From assembly GCF_000716875.1 (NCBI RefSeq), contig NZ_JNWQ01000033.1, positions 1 to 64,000 of the forward strand: a stretch of 64,000 nt of DNA. Reading direction: 5' to 3'. Shown here one piece after another: positions 9,501 to 18,237 of this stretch (position 1 is its first letter; each line of letters begins with the position of its first letter). Under the pieces are notes generated by a model. The model worked only from the letters and a program-made list of their open reading frames with translations. It was not told the origin of the DNA and searched no databases. Origin of the DNA: Streptomyces novaecaesareae (GTDB lineage: Bacteria > Actinomycetota > Actinomycetes > Streptomycetales > Streptomycetaceae). The translations under genes and the position numbers were made by a program.

Positions 9501-12500
9501 GAACAGCCGGTCCACCACCACCCGGGCCCGCCGGGTGGTCCGCCGGTAGTCGTCCAGCAGCTCACCGCTGTGCCCGGCGCCGTACCCGAGGTAGCGGGCC
9601 ACCCCGGCCAGCTCCCGGGCCTCCCCCGGGAAGCTGTCCCCGGGCCGGCCGCGCACCAGCATCACCGCCGACCGCACCCGGGAGGCCAGCACCCAGGCCG
9701 CCTCCAGCACCTGCGCGTCCTGCGGCTTCACCAGCCCGGCCGCCACGGCGGCGGCCAGCGCCGCCCTGGTCCGGGTGGTGCGCAGGGCCGGCAGCTCGTG
9801 CCCGTGCTGGAGCTGGAGCAGCTGCACCGTCCACTCCACGTCCGCCAGCCCGCCCCGGCCGATCTTGGTGTGGGTGGTCGGGTCGGCCCCGCGCGGCAGC
9901 CGCTCGGCCTCGATCCGGGCCTTGATCCGGCGGATCTCCACCAGGTCCCGCTCCGGCACCCCGCCGCCCGGGTAGCGCAGCGGATCGATCAGCTGCCGGA
10001 ACCGCGCGCCCAGCTCCGCGTCCCCCGCCACCGGCTCGGCCCGCAGCAGCGCCTGGCTCTCCCAGGCGTGCGACCAGCGCCGGTAGTACGCCGTGTACGA
10101 GGCGAGGGTGCGCACCAGCGGGCCGCTGCGCCCCTCCGGCCGCAGATCGGCGTCGACCAGCAGCGGCGGCTCGGTGGACGGCGCGCCCAGCTGCGCGCGC
10201 AGCTCGTGGCAGACCGCCTGGGCGGCCCGGGCGGCCTCCTCCTCCAGCGAGCCGAGCAGCGGCTCGTGGACGAAGAGCACGTCCGCGTCCGAGCCGTAGC
10301 CCAGCTCGTGGCCGCCGAAGCGGCCCATCGCGACGATCGAGATCCGGGTCGGCAGGTCCCCGTGCTCGGCCTCCCAGCCGGCGATGCAGGCCCGCAGCGC
10401 GCCCTGCAGGGTGGCGGCGTTGAGCGCGGTGAGCGCCTCCCCCGCGGTGTCCAGCGCCTCGCCCGGGTCCTCCCCGAGCCGACCGAGGACGTCCGCGGCG
10501 GCCGTACGGAACAGCTCCCGGCGGCGCACCGAGCGGGCCGCCGCCACCGCGGCCGTGGTGGACCCGGCCCGGCCGACGGCGGCCAGCACCTCGCCCTCCA
10601 GGGCGGACCGGCCGCGCGGCTCCAGGCCCTGCGGGTCGCCGAGCATGGCCACCGCCTCGGGGGCGCGCAGCAGCAGGTCGGGGGCGAGCCGGCCGGCCGA
10701 CAGCACCCGGGCCAGCTGCTCGGCGGCGGCGCTCTCGTCACGCAGCAGCCGCAGGTACCAGGGGGTGCGGCCGAGCGCGTCGGAGACCTGGCGGAAGTTG
10801 AGCAGCCCGGCGTCCGGGTCGGCCGAGTCGGCGAACCAGCCGAGCAGCACCGGCAGCAGGGTGCGCTGGATCGCCGCCTTGCGGCTGACCCCGGAGGCGA
10901 GGGCGCTGATGTGCCGCAGCGCGGCCGCCGGGTCCGCGTAGCCGAGCGCCTCCAGCCGGGCCCGCGCGGCGTCCGGGGTCAGCCCGGCCGCGCCCGGCGG
11001 CAGCTCGGCGACGGCGTCGAGCAGCGGCCGGTAGAACAGCTTCTCGTGCAGCCGCCGGACCTCCACCGCGTGCCGCTTCCACTCGCGCTGCAGCGCGGCC
11101 ACCGGGTCGGCACGGGTGTCGTCGTTGATCAGCGCGGCCAGCGAGCGGGCCAGTCGGCGCAGGTCCTCCGCCTCGGTGGGCATCAGGTGGGTGCGGCGCA
11201 GCCGGTACAGCTGGATCCGGTGCTCCAGCGAGCGCAGGAAGCGGTACGCGGTGTCCAGCGAGGCGGCGTCCGCCCGGCCGACGTACCCGCCCCGGGAGAG
11301 CGCGGCCAGCGCCTCCAGGGTGTTGCCGCTGCGCAGCGCCGGGTCGGTGCGCCCGTGCACCAGCTGCAGCAGCTGGACGGAGAACTCGACGTCGCGCAGC
11401 CCGCCCGGGCCGAGCTTGAGCTGGCGGTCCAGCTCGGTGGCCGGGATGGAGTCGATCACCCGGCGGCGCATCTGCTGCACGTCGGTGACGAAGTTGTCCC
11501 GGGCGGCGGCCTGCCAGACCATCGGGGCGAGCGCCTCGACGTACGCGGCGCCGAGTTCGGCGTCCCCGGCGACCGGCCTGGCCTTGAGCAGGGCCTGGAA
11601 CTCCCAGGTCTTGGCCCAGCGCTGGTAGTAGGCGAGGTGGCTGGCCAGGGTGCGCACCAGCGGGCCGTTGCGGCCCTCCGGGCGCAGATTGGCGTCCACC
11701 GGCCAGATGGTGCCCTCGCCGGTGGTGTCCGCGCAGAGCCGGGTGAGGGCGGCGGCCAGCCGGGTGGCCGCCTTGGTCGCCACCTGTTCGTCCACGCCCT
11801 CGCGCGGCTCGGCGACGAAGATCACGTCCACGTCCGAGACGTAGTTGAGCTCGCGGCCGCCGCACTTGCCCATGCCGATCACCGCGAGCCGGCAGGCCGC
11901 GGCGGCGTCCGGGTCCTGCTCGGCGGCGAGGTCCAGGGCGGTCTGCAGGGTGGCGCCGGCCAGGTCGGCGAGTTCGGCGGCGGTCCGGGCGAGGTCGCTG
12001 GTGCCGGTCAGGTCACGGGCGGCGATGGCGAGCAGGCAGCGGCGGTAGGCGATCCGCAGCGCGTCGGCCGGGCTGCGGCCGCCGCCGCGGACGGGCTCGG
12101 CCCGGGCCCGCTCGGCTCGTACGCCCTCGGTCCGCACGCTCTCGGCCCGCACGCTCTCGGCCTGGGCCCGCTCGCCCCGGGCCCGCTCGGCCCGCACGCT
12201 CTCGGTCAGCGCGCGGCGGAAGTCCTCCGGGCCGGGGTGCATGTCGCGCAGTTCGAAGGTGACCAGCGCGTGCCAGTCGTGCGGGTGCCGGGCCAGGTGG
12301 TCGCCGAGCGCGGTGGAGACGCCGAGCACGCCGAGCAGCCGGTCGCGCAGCGGCTTGGAGGTGGTGAGGGTGTCGCGCAGGGTGTGCCGGTCCGCATCGT
12401 CGGCGGCCTCCAGCAGCCGGGCCAGGCCGAGCAGCGCGAGGTCCGGGTCGGCGGTGGCTCCAAGCGCGTCCAGCAGCACCGGATCGTCGGCCAGCCCCTC

Positions 12501-12617
12501 CAGCCCGGGGCCCTCCAGCAGTCGCACCGCCCGCGCCGGGTCGCCGAACCCGCGCCGCACCAGCCGGTTCTCCGGCCGGCTGACCCGGCTCCCGGCCCGC
12601 TGCTCCTCCACCGCCAT
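9486..12617 (-). CDS. glnE: Bifunctional glutamine synthetase adenylyltransferase/deadenylase
   Basis: GlnE adenylylates glutamine synthetase I to switch it off under nitrogen excess and removes AMP on starvation, responding to glutamine and PII. About 1043 residues. The two nucleotidyltransferase halves each show the family motif: GMGKCGGRELNYVSDVDV (N-terminal deadenylase half) and AMGRFGGHELGYGSDADV (C-terminal adenylylase half), each followed by DADLRPEGR-like or DANLRPEGR motifs. I chose ATG at 12617 because GGAGG lies 5 bases upstream; an in-frame TTG 8 codons earlier is poorer. Residues about 137-175 are an unusual Arg/Ala/Glu repeat insertion. It lies downstream of a glutamine-synthetase-like gene on the same strand, but a hairpin separates them. 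Confidence 0.96.
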   Translation of the reverse strand: MAVEEQRAGSRVSRPENRLVRRGFGDPARAVRLLEGPGLEGLADDPVLLDALGATADPDLALLGLARLLEAADDADRHTLRDTLTTSKPLRDRLLGVLGVSTALGDHLARHPHDWHALVTFELRDMHPGPEDFRRALTESVRAERARGERAQAESVRAESVRTEGVRAERARAEPVRGGGRSPADALRIAYRRCLLAIAARDLTGTSDLARTAAELADLAGATLQTALDLAAEQDPDAAAACRLAVIGMGKCGGRELNYVSDVDVIFVAEPREGVDEQVATKAATRLAAALTRLCADTTGEGTIWPVDANLRPEGRNGPLVRTLASHLAYYQRWAKTWEFQALLKARPVAGDAELGAAYVEALAPMVWQAAARDNFVTDVQQMRRRVIDSIPATELDRQLKLGPGGLRDVEFSVQLLQLVHGRTDPALRSGNTLEALAALSRGGYVGRADAASLDTAYRFLRSLEHRIQLYRLRRTHLMPTEAEDLRRLARSLAALINDDTRADPVAALQREWKRHAVEVRRLHEKLFYRPLLDAVAELPPGAAGLTPDAARARLEALGYADPAAALRHISALASGVSRKAAIQRTLLPVLLGWFADSADPDAGLLNFRQVSDALGRTPWYLRLLRDESAAAEQLARVLSAGRLAPDLLLRAPEAVAMLGDPQGLEPRGRSALEGEVLAAVGRAGSTTAAVAAARSVRRRELFRTAAADVLGRLGEDPGEALDTAGEALTALNAATLQGALRACIAGWEAEHGDLPTRISIVAMGRFGGHELGYGSDADVLFVHEPLLGSLEEEAARAAQAVCHELRAQLGAPSTEPPLLVDADLRPEGRSGPLVRTLASYTAYYRRWSHAWESQALLRAEPVAGDAELGARFRQLIDPLRYPGGGVPERDLVEIRRIKARIEAERLPRGADPTTHTKIGRGGLADVEWTVQLLQLQHGHELPALRTTRTRAALAAAVAAGLVKPQDAQVLEAAWVLASRVRSAVMLVRGRPGDSFPGEARELAGVARYLGYGAGHSGELLDDYRRTTRRARVVVDRLFYGVG
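12091..12208. repeat. In-frame degenerate repeat inside glnE
   Basis: Repeated 12- to 18-bp units (variants of CGGCCCGCACGCTCT and CGGCCCGGGCCCGCT) encode a chain of RAESVR, RTEGVR and RAERAR blocks. The length is a multiple of three, so the reading frame continues. It falls between the first GlnE helical region and the first nucleotidyltransferase core. Confidence 0.85.
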
Positions 12618-12763
12618 CGGCCCCTCCGTCCGTCCGCCCAAGGGCCCCCAGGGCCCCAGGCCCTAGCAGGTTACGCGCCCGCGCGGCCCTCCGCCCTCCG
12701 CCGGCCGCCGGGACGGGGGCGCACGCCGCCGGCGCCCCACCCTCCCGGCCGGCTCCACAGCAG

Positions 12764-12799
12764 GGGCCCGCCGTCGTCCTCTCGAACGACAACGGGCCC
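12764..12799 (-). terminator. Hairpin after the glnA2-like gene
   Basis: Stem GGGCCCG / CGGGCCC with an inner GTCGT / ACGAC pairing. It lies about 30 bases past the stop codon of the synthetase gene and upstream of glnE. Confidence 0.6.
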
Positions 12800-12826
12800 G
12801 AAGCGGTTTGAACGGCCGTCAGCCGC

Positions 12827-14188
12827 TCACAGCACCTGGAGGTTCTTCCGCAGCTCGAACGGGGTGACCTCGGAGCGGTACTCCTCCCACTCCTGGCGCT
12901 TGTTGCGCAGGAAGAAGTCGAAGACGTGCTCGCCCAGCGTCTCGGCGACGAGTTCGCTGCGCTGCATCAGGTCGATGGCCTCGCCGAGGTTCTGCGGCAT
13001 CGGCTGGATGCCGAGGGCGCGGCGCTCGGAGTCGGAAAGCGCCCACACGTCGTCGTCGGCGCCGGGCGGGAGCTCGTAGCCCTCCTCGATGCCCTTCAGG
13101 CCGGCCGCGAGGGTGACGGCGTAGGCGAGGTAGGGGTTGCAGCCGGTGTCGAGGGAGCGGACCTCGACCCGGGTGGAGCCCTGCTTGCCGGGCTTGTACA
13201 TCGGCACCCGGATCAGCGCCGAGCGGTTGTTGTGGCCCCAGCAGATGTAGGACGGCGCCTCGCCGCCGGCTCCGGCGGTGCGCTGGGAGCCGCCCCAGAT
13301 GCGCTTGTAGGAGTTCACCCACTGGTTGGTGACGGCGGCGGTCTCGGCGGCGTGCTTCAGCAGGCCGGCGATGAAGGATCTGCCGACCTTGGAGAGCTGG
13401 TACTCGGCACCGGACTCGTGGAAGGCGTTGCGGTCGCCCTCGAACAGCGAGACGTGGGTGTGCATGCCGCTGCCGGGGTGCTCGGAGAAGGGCTTGGGCA
13501 TGAAGCTCGCGTGCACGCCCTGCTCCAGCGCGACCTCCTTCATGACCAGACGGAAGGTCATGATGTTGTCGGCGGTGGACAGCGCGTCGGCGTAGCGCAG
13601 GTCGATCTCCTGCTGGCCGGGGGCGCCCTCGTGGTGCGAGAACTCCACCGAGATGCCCATCGACTCCAGCATGGTGATCGCCTGGCGACGGAAGTCGTGG
13701 CCGACCCCGCGCGGGGTGTGGTCGAAGTATCCGGACTGGTCGGCGGGGATCGGCGCGGTGCCGTCGCCGGGCAGGTTCTTCAGCAGGAAGAACTCGATCT
13801 CCGGGTGGGTGTAGAAGGTGAAGCCCAGGTCGGAGGCCTTCTCCAGGGTGCGCTTGAGCACGAACCGCGGGTCGGCGTAGGACGGCGAGCCGTCCGGCAT
13901 CAGGATGTCGCAGAACATCCGGGCGGTGCCCGGGGTCTCCGAGCGCCACGGCAGGATCTGGAAGGTCGTCGGGTCCGGCTTGGCGATCATGTCGGACTCG
14001 TACACCCGGGCGAAGCCCTCGATCGCGGAGCCGTCGAACCCGATGCCTTCCTCGAAGGCCTGTTCCAGCTCGGCCGGCGCCACCGCGACCGACTTGAGGA
14101 ACCCGAGGACGTCGGTGAACCACAGCCGGACGAACCGGATGTCACGCTCTTCGAGCGTCCGAAGCACGAACTGCTGCTGCTTGCCCAT
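12827..14188 (-). CDS. glnA2: Glutamine synthetase-family enzyme, GlnA2 type (gamma-glutamylpolyamine synthetase)
   Basis: A 453-residue member of the glutamine synthetase fold. The N-terminus (KQQQFVLRTLEERDIRFVRL, GFDGSAIEGFARVYESD) and the C-terminal FDFFLRNKRQEWEEYR closely match my recollection of S. coelicolor SCO2241 (GlnA2), reported to ligate glutamate to polyamines rather than to ammonia. Core motifs EFSHHEGAPGQQEIDLRYAD, NSYKRIWGG and the arginine-binding NNRSALIRVP are present. It lacks the NLYDLPPEE region typical of housekeeping GlnA, in line with escape from adenylylation. ATG at 14188 has AGGTGAG upstream; an ORF extension of 28 codons is unlikely. The next minus-strand gene is glnE. 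Confidence 0.85.
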   Translation of the reverse strand: MGKQQQFVLRTLEERDIRFVRLWFTDVLGFLKSVAVAPAELEQAFEEGIGFDGSAIEGFARVYESDMIAKPDPTTFQILPWRSETPGTARMFCDILMPDGSPSYADPRFVLKRTLEKASDLGFTFYTHPEIEFFLLKNLPGDGTAPIPADQSGYFDHTPRGVGHDFRRQAITMLESMGISVEFSHHEGAPGQQEIDLRYADALSTADNIMTFRLVMKEVALEQGVHASFMPKPFSEHPGSGMHTHVSLFEGDRNAFHESGAEYQLSKVGRSFIAGLLKHAAETAAVTNQWVNSYKRIWGGSQRTAGAGGEAPSYICWGHNNRSALIRVPMYKPGKQGSTRVEVRSLDTGCNPYLAYAVTLAAGLKGIEEGYELPPGADDDVWALSDSERRALGIQPMPQNLGEAIDLMQRSELVAETLGEHVFDFFLRNKRQEWEEYRSEVTPFELRKNLQVL

Positions 14189-14210
14189 GGGGACAGTCTC
14201 ACCTCTGCTC

Positions 14211-14226
14211 TTTACGCTCGTGTTAC
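14211..14226 (-). promoter_or_regulatory. Possible GlnR/MtrA-type half box upstream of glnA2
   Basis: On the minus strand GTAAC, six bases, then GTAAA, matching one half of the GlnR consensus (gTnAc-n6-GaAAc). It lies only 23-38 bases before the start codon, so it would overlap the promoter or leader. MtrA recognises similar GTnAC repeats. Confidence 0.35.
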
Positions 14227-14307
14227 GCCCCGGAGGCCTCCGGGCGACCCCTCGCGCGACTGCCCCCATCATGGCCGATCATCGCCCCGCGTCCACCCCG
14301 GGGGCAC

Positions 14308-14724
14308 TCACCAGCCCGATTCGAACGGGTTCACCACCGGAACGCCGGCCCGGGCGACGTCCTTGGTGTTGCGGGTGACCAGCGTCAGCCCGTGCACCTT
14401 CGCGGTGGCGGCCAGCAGGCCGTCGATCGGAGGGAGCGGGTCGGGCACGTTCAGCCGCGCCCAGACCTCGGCGATCTCCGTCGTCACCGGCAGGATCCGG
14501 TCGGCATAGCCGCGCTTGACGGTCAGCAGCCATTCGGCGAGCCGCTCGGCCTGCACCCGGTCCCGTCGCCGGATCTGCTCAACGCCCTGCCGGATCTCGC
14601 CGATGACCAGGGAACTGGTGAACATCGGACCGTCCTGGTTCTCGGTCGCCCACGCCTCCACCGCCGGGTCCGGTCGGCGTTTGCGCAGCTCCGACAGGAC
14701 ATTGGTGTCGAGCAGGAATCCCAT
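14308..14724 (-). CDS. vapC: PIN-domain toxin, VapC type
   Basis: A 138-residue PIN-domain ribonuclease, expected to cleave RNA (often tRNA) when released from its antitoxin. Conserved acidic residues are visible: LLDTNVLSEL (Asp5 and neighbourhood), the Glu in VIGEIRQGVE, the Asp in PPIDGLLAATA and the C-terminal VTRNTKDV. Its ATG shares one base with the stop codon of the upstream antitoxin (TGATG), so translation is coupled. Full length for the family, with no sign of decay. Confidence 0.9.
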   Translation of the reverse strand: MGFLLDTNVLSELRKRRPDPAVEAWATENQDGPMFTSSLVIGEIRQGVEQIRRRDRVQAERLAEWLLTVKRGYADRILPVTTEIAEVWARLNVPDPLPPIDGLLAATAKVHGLTLVTRNTKDVARAGVPVVNPFESGW

Positions 14725-15008
14725 CAGTCGTCCTCCCCGAACGGCAGCGGGCGCGGCAGGTGGTCGGCCCGCCGAGCCACGATCTCGTCCAAGATCTCGG
14801 CCATCACGTCGTCGACGTACGGTTCGTCGCGACGGAGCAGGAAGTCCTCGAAGGAGACGTCCTGGCCCCGCAGCCGCCGGTACTCCCTTATGTCGATGAC
14901 GACCGCGACCTCGTCGCCGTGGCGGGTGACGACCTGCGGCCCCTCGGCCTCCGCGAGCCGCAGCACCTCGCTGAACTTCTGCTTCGCTTCCTGCACTTGC
15001 CATCTCAT
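14724..15008 (-). CDS. Phd/YefM-family antitoxin paired with the PIN toxin
   Basis: A 94-residue protein. The N-terminal part (WQVQEAKQKFSEVLRLAEAE, PQVVTRHGDEVAVVIDIREY) is the Phd/YefM DNA-binding and dimerisation fold; the C-terminal tail (about 50-94, acidic and Pro-rich) should wrap the toxin. AGGTGATGG precedes the ATG. Pairing of a Phd-type antitoxin with a PIN toxin is common. As in the family, it probably represses its own promoter, which lies in the 96 bases shared with divergent nadE; I could not pick a clear operator there. Confidence 0.88.
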   Translation of the reverse strand: MRWQVQEAKQKFSEVLRLAEAEGPQVVTRHGDEVAVVIDIREYRRLRGQDVSFEDFLLRRDEPYVDDVMAEILDEIVARRADHLPRPLPFGEDD

Positions 15009-15104
15009 ATGACCATCACCTAATTCCGTCCAGACTGTCCAGACCCTGCCCCCATGCTACCCCTCCCGGGACATTGCGTCAGATAGACGATTACACTTTG
15101 AGCC

Positions 15105-16859
15105 ATGCCCAATCTCCGTCTCGCCCTGAGCCAGATCGACCCCTGGGTCGGTGACCTCGACCGCAACAGCGATGAGGTGGTGCGCTGGACCAAGCAGGCC
15201 GTCGAGGCCGGCGCGCAGCTGGTCGCGTTCCCCGAGATGGCCCTCACCGGGTACCCGGTCGAGGACCTCGCCCTGCGCCGTTCGTTCGTCGAGGCCTCGC
15301 GCGGTGCGCTGGTCGAGCTGGCCGGCCGGCTGGTGGCCGAGGGGCTGGGCGAGGTGCCGGTGGTGGTCGGCTACCTCGGGCGTTCCGAGCACGCCTCGCC
15401 GCGCTTCAACCGCCCGGCCGGGTCGCCGCAGAACTGCGCCGCCGTGCTGCACCGGGGCGAGGTGGTGACCCGCTTCGCCAAGCACCACCTGCCCAACTAC
15501 GGCGTGTTCGACGAGTTCCGCTGGTTCGTGCCGGGCGACCAGCTGCCGGTGGTCCGGGTGCACGGGGTGGACGTCGCGCTGGCGATCTGCGAGGACATCT
15601 GGCAGGACGGCGGCCGGGTGACGGCGGCCCGCGAGGCCGAGGCCGGGCTGCTGCTGGTGATCAACGGCTCGCCGTACGAGCGGAACAAGGACGACCAGCG
15701 GCTGGAGCTGGTCCGCCGCCGGGCGGCCGAGGCGGGCTGCACCCTGGCGTACGTCAACATGGTCGGCGGCCAGGACGAGCTGGTCTTCGACGGCGACTCG
15801 ATCGTGGTCGGCGCGGACGGCGAGGTCCTCGCCCGCTCCCCGCAGTTCGAGGAGCACCTGCTGGTGCTGGACCTCGACCTGCCGGCCGCCAGCAGCGACC
15901 ACACCGACGGCCTGCTGCTGAGCGACGGGCTGCACCTGGTCCGCTCCGAGCTGGGCGGCGAGCCGGGGCCCGCGCCCGCCGGGAGGCTGACCGCCGAGGT
16001 CGCGCCGCGGCTGTCGGACGAGGCCGAGATCTGGGCCGCGCTGGTCTCCGGCACCCGGGCGTACGTGGAGAAGAACGGTTTCCGCTCGGTGCTGATCGGC
16101 CTCTCGGGCGGCATCGACTCGGCGCTGGTGGCCTCGATCGCGGTGGACGCGATCGGCGCCGAGAACGTGTACTGCGTCTCGATGCCCAGCCGCTACTCCT
16201 CCGAGCACTCCAAGGGCGACGCGGCCGAGCTGGCCCGCCGCACCGGGCTGCACTTCCGGACCGTCTCCATCGCCCCGATGTTCGACGCCTACCTGGCCGC
16301 CACCGAGCTGACCGGTCTGGCCGAGGAGAACCTGCAGTCCCGGCTGCGCGGCACCCTGCTGATGGCGATCTCCAACCAGGAGGGGCACATCGTGCTCGCG
16401 CCCGGCAACAAGAGCGAGCTGGCGGTCGGCTACTCGACCCTGTACGGCGACTCGGTGGGCGCGTTCGGGCCGATCAAGGACGTCTACAAGTCGCTGGTCT
16501 TCCGGCTGGCCCGCTGGCGCAACGAGGAGGCCGAGCGGCGCGGCGAGGTGCCGCCGATCCCGGAGAACACGATCACCAAGCCGCCGTCCGCCGAGCTGCG
16601 GCCGGACCAGAAGGACAGCGACTCGCTGCCGGACTACGACCTGCTGGACAGCGTGCTGGCCCGCTACATCGAGGGCGACGAGGGCCGGGACGCGATCGTG
16701 GCGGCCGGCTTCGACCCGGCCGTGGTGGACCGGGTGGTGCGGCTGGTGGACACCGCCGAGTACAAGCGGCGCCAGTACCCGCCGGGCCCGAAGGTCTCGG
16801 TCAAGAACTTCGGCCGGGACCGGCGCCTGCCGATCACCAACCGCTGGCGCCGCGGCTGA
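15105..16859 (+). CDS. nadE: Glutamine-dependent NAD+ synthetase
   Basis: Last step of NAD synthesis: ATP-dependent amidation of nicotinate adenine dinucleotide with glutamine as nitrogen donor. 584 residues in two domains. The N-terminal nitrilase-type glutaminase (1-~270) shows the Glu-Lys-Cys triad in AFPEMALTGY (about 45), RFAKHHLPNYG (about 126) and LAICEDIWQDGG (about 161). The C-terminal synthetase has the PP-loop SGGIDSALVASI (about 335) and GNKSELAVGY. Length is typical of the two-domain actinobacterial enzyme. ATG at 15105 matches the usual start (MPNLRLALSQ), though no strong ribosome site is visible. Divergent from the TA pair. Confidence 0.97.
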   Translation: MPNLRLALSQIDPWVGDLDRNSDEVVRWTKQAVEAGAQLVAFPEMALTGYPVEDLALRRSFVEASRGALVELAGRLVAEGLGEVPVVVGYLGRSEHASPRFNRPAGSPQNCAAVLHRGEVVTRFAKHHLPNYGVFDEFRWFVPGDQLPVVRVHGVDVALAICEDIWQDGGRVTAAREAEAGLLLVINGSPYERNKDDQRLELVRRRAAEAGCTLAYVNMVGGQDELVFDGDSIVVGADGEVLARSPQFEEHLLVLDLDLPAASSDHTDGLLLSDGLHLVRSELGGEPGPAPAGRLTAEVAPRLSDEAEIWAALVSGTRAYVEKNGFRSVLIGLSGGIDSALVASIAVDAIGAENVYCVSMPSRYSSEHSKGDAAELARRTGLHFRTVSIAPMFDAYLAATELTGLAEENLQSRLRGTLLMAISNQEGHIVLAPGNKSELAVGYSTLYGDSVGAFGPIKDVYKSLVFRLARWRNEEAERRGEVPPIPENTITKPPSAELRPDQKDSDSLPDYDLLDSVLARYIEGDEGRDAIVAAGFDPAVVDRVVRLVDTAEYKRRQYPPGPKVSVKNFGRDRRLPITNRWRRG

Positions 16860-16917
16860 TCCTCACGCGGCCATCGTCACGCGGCCGATCCTCACGCGGC
16901 TGATCCTCACGAGGAGT
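16859..16917. repeat. 15-bp tandem repeat spanning the nadE and endonuclease-like gene ends
   Basis: Four units of about 15 bp, ATCCTCACGCGGC(C/T)G with variants, at 16859, 16873, 16888 and 16903. The array starts at the nadE stop and the last unit includes the stop (TCA at 16907-16909) of the convergent gene. No hairpin terminator is evident between these genes. Confidence 0.85.
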
Positions 16918-17959
16918 ACCGGTAGGTGGCGGCCACCGCGAGGTGGTCGCTGCCGTCCCGGGCCAGGGTGCGGGACTCGACCGGCTTGAGCCCGCCCTTG
17001 CTCATGATCTGGTCGATCCGGGCCATCGGGAAGGACGCCGGCCAGCTGAAGCCGAAGCCGTCCCCGGCGGCGCCCTGGGCCGAGCGCATCTGCGAGCTGA
17101 CCGGCGCCAGGCTGCGGTCGTTCATGGTGCCGTTGAGGTCGCCGAGCAGCAGCACCTTCTTGACCGGCTCGGCCTGGATCGCGTCGCCGAGCGCCTGCGC
17201 GCTGACGTCCCGCTGGTCGACGGTGAAGCCGCCCTCGGCCTTCAGCCGCACCGAGGGCAGGTGCGCGACGTACACCGCGACCGGGCCCTGCGGGGTGGCG
17301 ACCTCGGCCCGGAAGGCCCTGGTCCACCCCATCCTGAGGTCCACCGGCGAGATCCCGTCGATCGGGTACTTCGACCAGAGCCCGACCGTGCCCTGCACCG
17401 TGTGGTACGGGTAGGCCCCGGCGAGCCCGGTCTCGTACGAGCGCAGCGACGTGCCGGCCAGCTCCTGCAGGGCGACGATCTGGGCGCCGGAGGCCACCAG
17501 CCCGCGGACGGTGCCCGGCACGTCGGTGTTGCCGGCGGCGACGTTGTGGCTGACCACCGTCCAGTCGCCCTTGCCGCCGCTCTTGTCGGTCAGCAGGCCG
17601 CCGAACAGGTTGACCCAGAGCACGACGGGCAGCAGCAGGGCGAGCAGCGCGGTGGCGGAGCGACGCAGCAGCGCGGGCACCAGCAGCACCGGGACGGCCA
17701 GGCCCAGCCAGGGCAGGAAGGTCTCCATCAGGCTGCCGAGGTTGCCGACGCTGTTGGGCACCTCGGCGTGGAAGGCGAGCAGCGCGGCGGTGAGCGCGGC
17801 CAGGGCGGCGATCACCAGGCCGCGCCGCCAGGTGGTGGCGCCACGGGCGTCCCGGCCCCAGTGCCGCAGGCCGAGGAAGCCGCCGGGGCGTCCCGCGGGG
17901 GCCGAGTCGTCGGCTCCGCCGGGGGCCGCGATCCGTTCGGTCCTGTCCGCCTGCGCCAT
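16907..17959 (-). CDS. Membrane-anchored endonuclease/exonuclease/phosphatase-family protein
   Basis: 350 residues. After a charged N-terminus, three hydrophobic segments (about 45-130) anchor the protein, then a cytoplasm-external catalytic domain of the EEP (DNase I-like) superfamily: VVSHNVAAGNTDVPG, IVALQELAG (metal-binding Glu), VYVAHLPSVRLK, LLLGDLNGTMNDRSL (Asp/Asn), and the terminal SDHLAVAATYRY (catalytic Asp-His). Typical of the actinobacterial family with unknown substrate; a nuclease or lipid/sugar phosphodiesterase are both possible. Its stop codon lies in a tandem repeat shared with the nadE 3' end. Confidence 0.85.
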   Translation of the reverse strand: MAQADRTERIAAPGGADDSAPAGRPGGFLGLRHWGRDARGATTWRRGLVIAALAALTAALLAFHAEVPNSVGNLGSLMETFLPWLGLAVPVLLVPALLRRSATALLALLLPVVLWVNLFGGLLTDKSGGKGDWTVVSHNVAAGNTDVPGTVRGLVASGAQIVALQELAGTSLRSYETGLAGAYPYHTVQGTVGLWSKYPIDGISPVDLRMGWTRAFRAEVATPQGPVAVYVAHLPSVRLKAEGGFTVDQRDVSAQALGDAIQAEPVKKVLLLGDLNGTMNDRSLAPVSSQMRSAQGAAGDGFGFSWPASFPMARIDQIMSKGGLKPVESRTLARDGSDHLAVAATYRYSS

Positions 17960-18133
17960 TCCGTGGCTCCCGTTCGCTCGTGCCGTCCGCCGGTCCGGAG
18001 TCCGGCCCGCGGGGTACGGGCACAGTGCCGGACTGGTGCCGGTTCGATCGGATTCCCGGCTCAGCCTATGCCGGGACAGACGTCACGCCTTCGGAGCGGG
18101 TTCCGGCGTGGCCCGGTTTGGTGAGCCAGGCCA

Positions 18134-18233
18134 CGTCCGGCTGCGTCGGGGCCGGTCCGGCGCCGTCGGGGCCCGTCCGGCTGCGTCGGGGCCGGTCCGG
18201 CGCCGTCGGGGCACGTCCGGCGGGGTCGGGGCA
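18134..18233. repeat. Five 20-bp tandem units beside the TetR gene end
   Basis: Units begin at 18134, 18154, 18174, 18194 and 18214. Each follows the pattern (C/G)GTCCGGC-n3-GTCGGGGC(C/A). Units 1 and 3 are identical, as are 2 and 4 except for the last base, so a 40-bp pair was duplicated. The array ends four bases before the stop codon of the TetR gene. Confidence 0.9.
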
Positions 18234-18237
18234 GGCC

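Noticed and set aside
18134..18233. CRISPR array
   Set aside because: Units are directly adjacent without unique spacers, and there are no cas genes.
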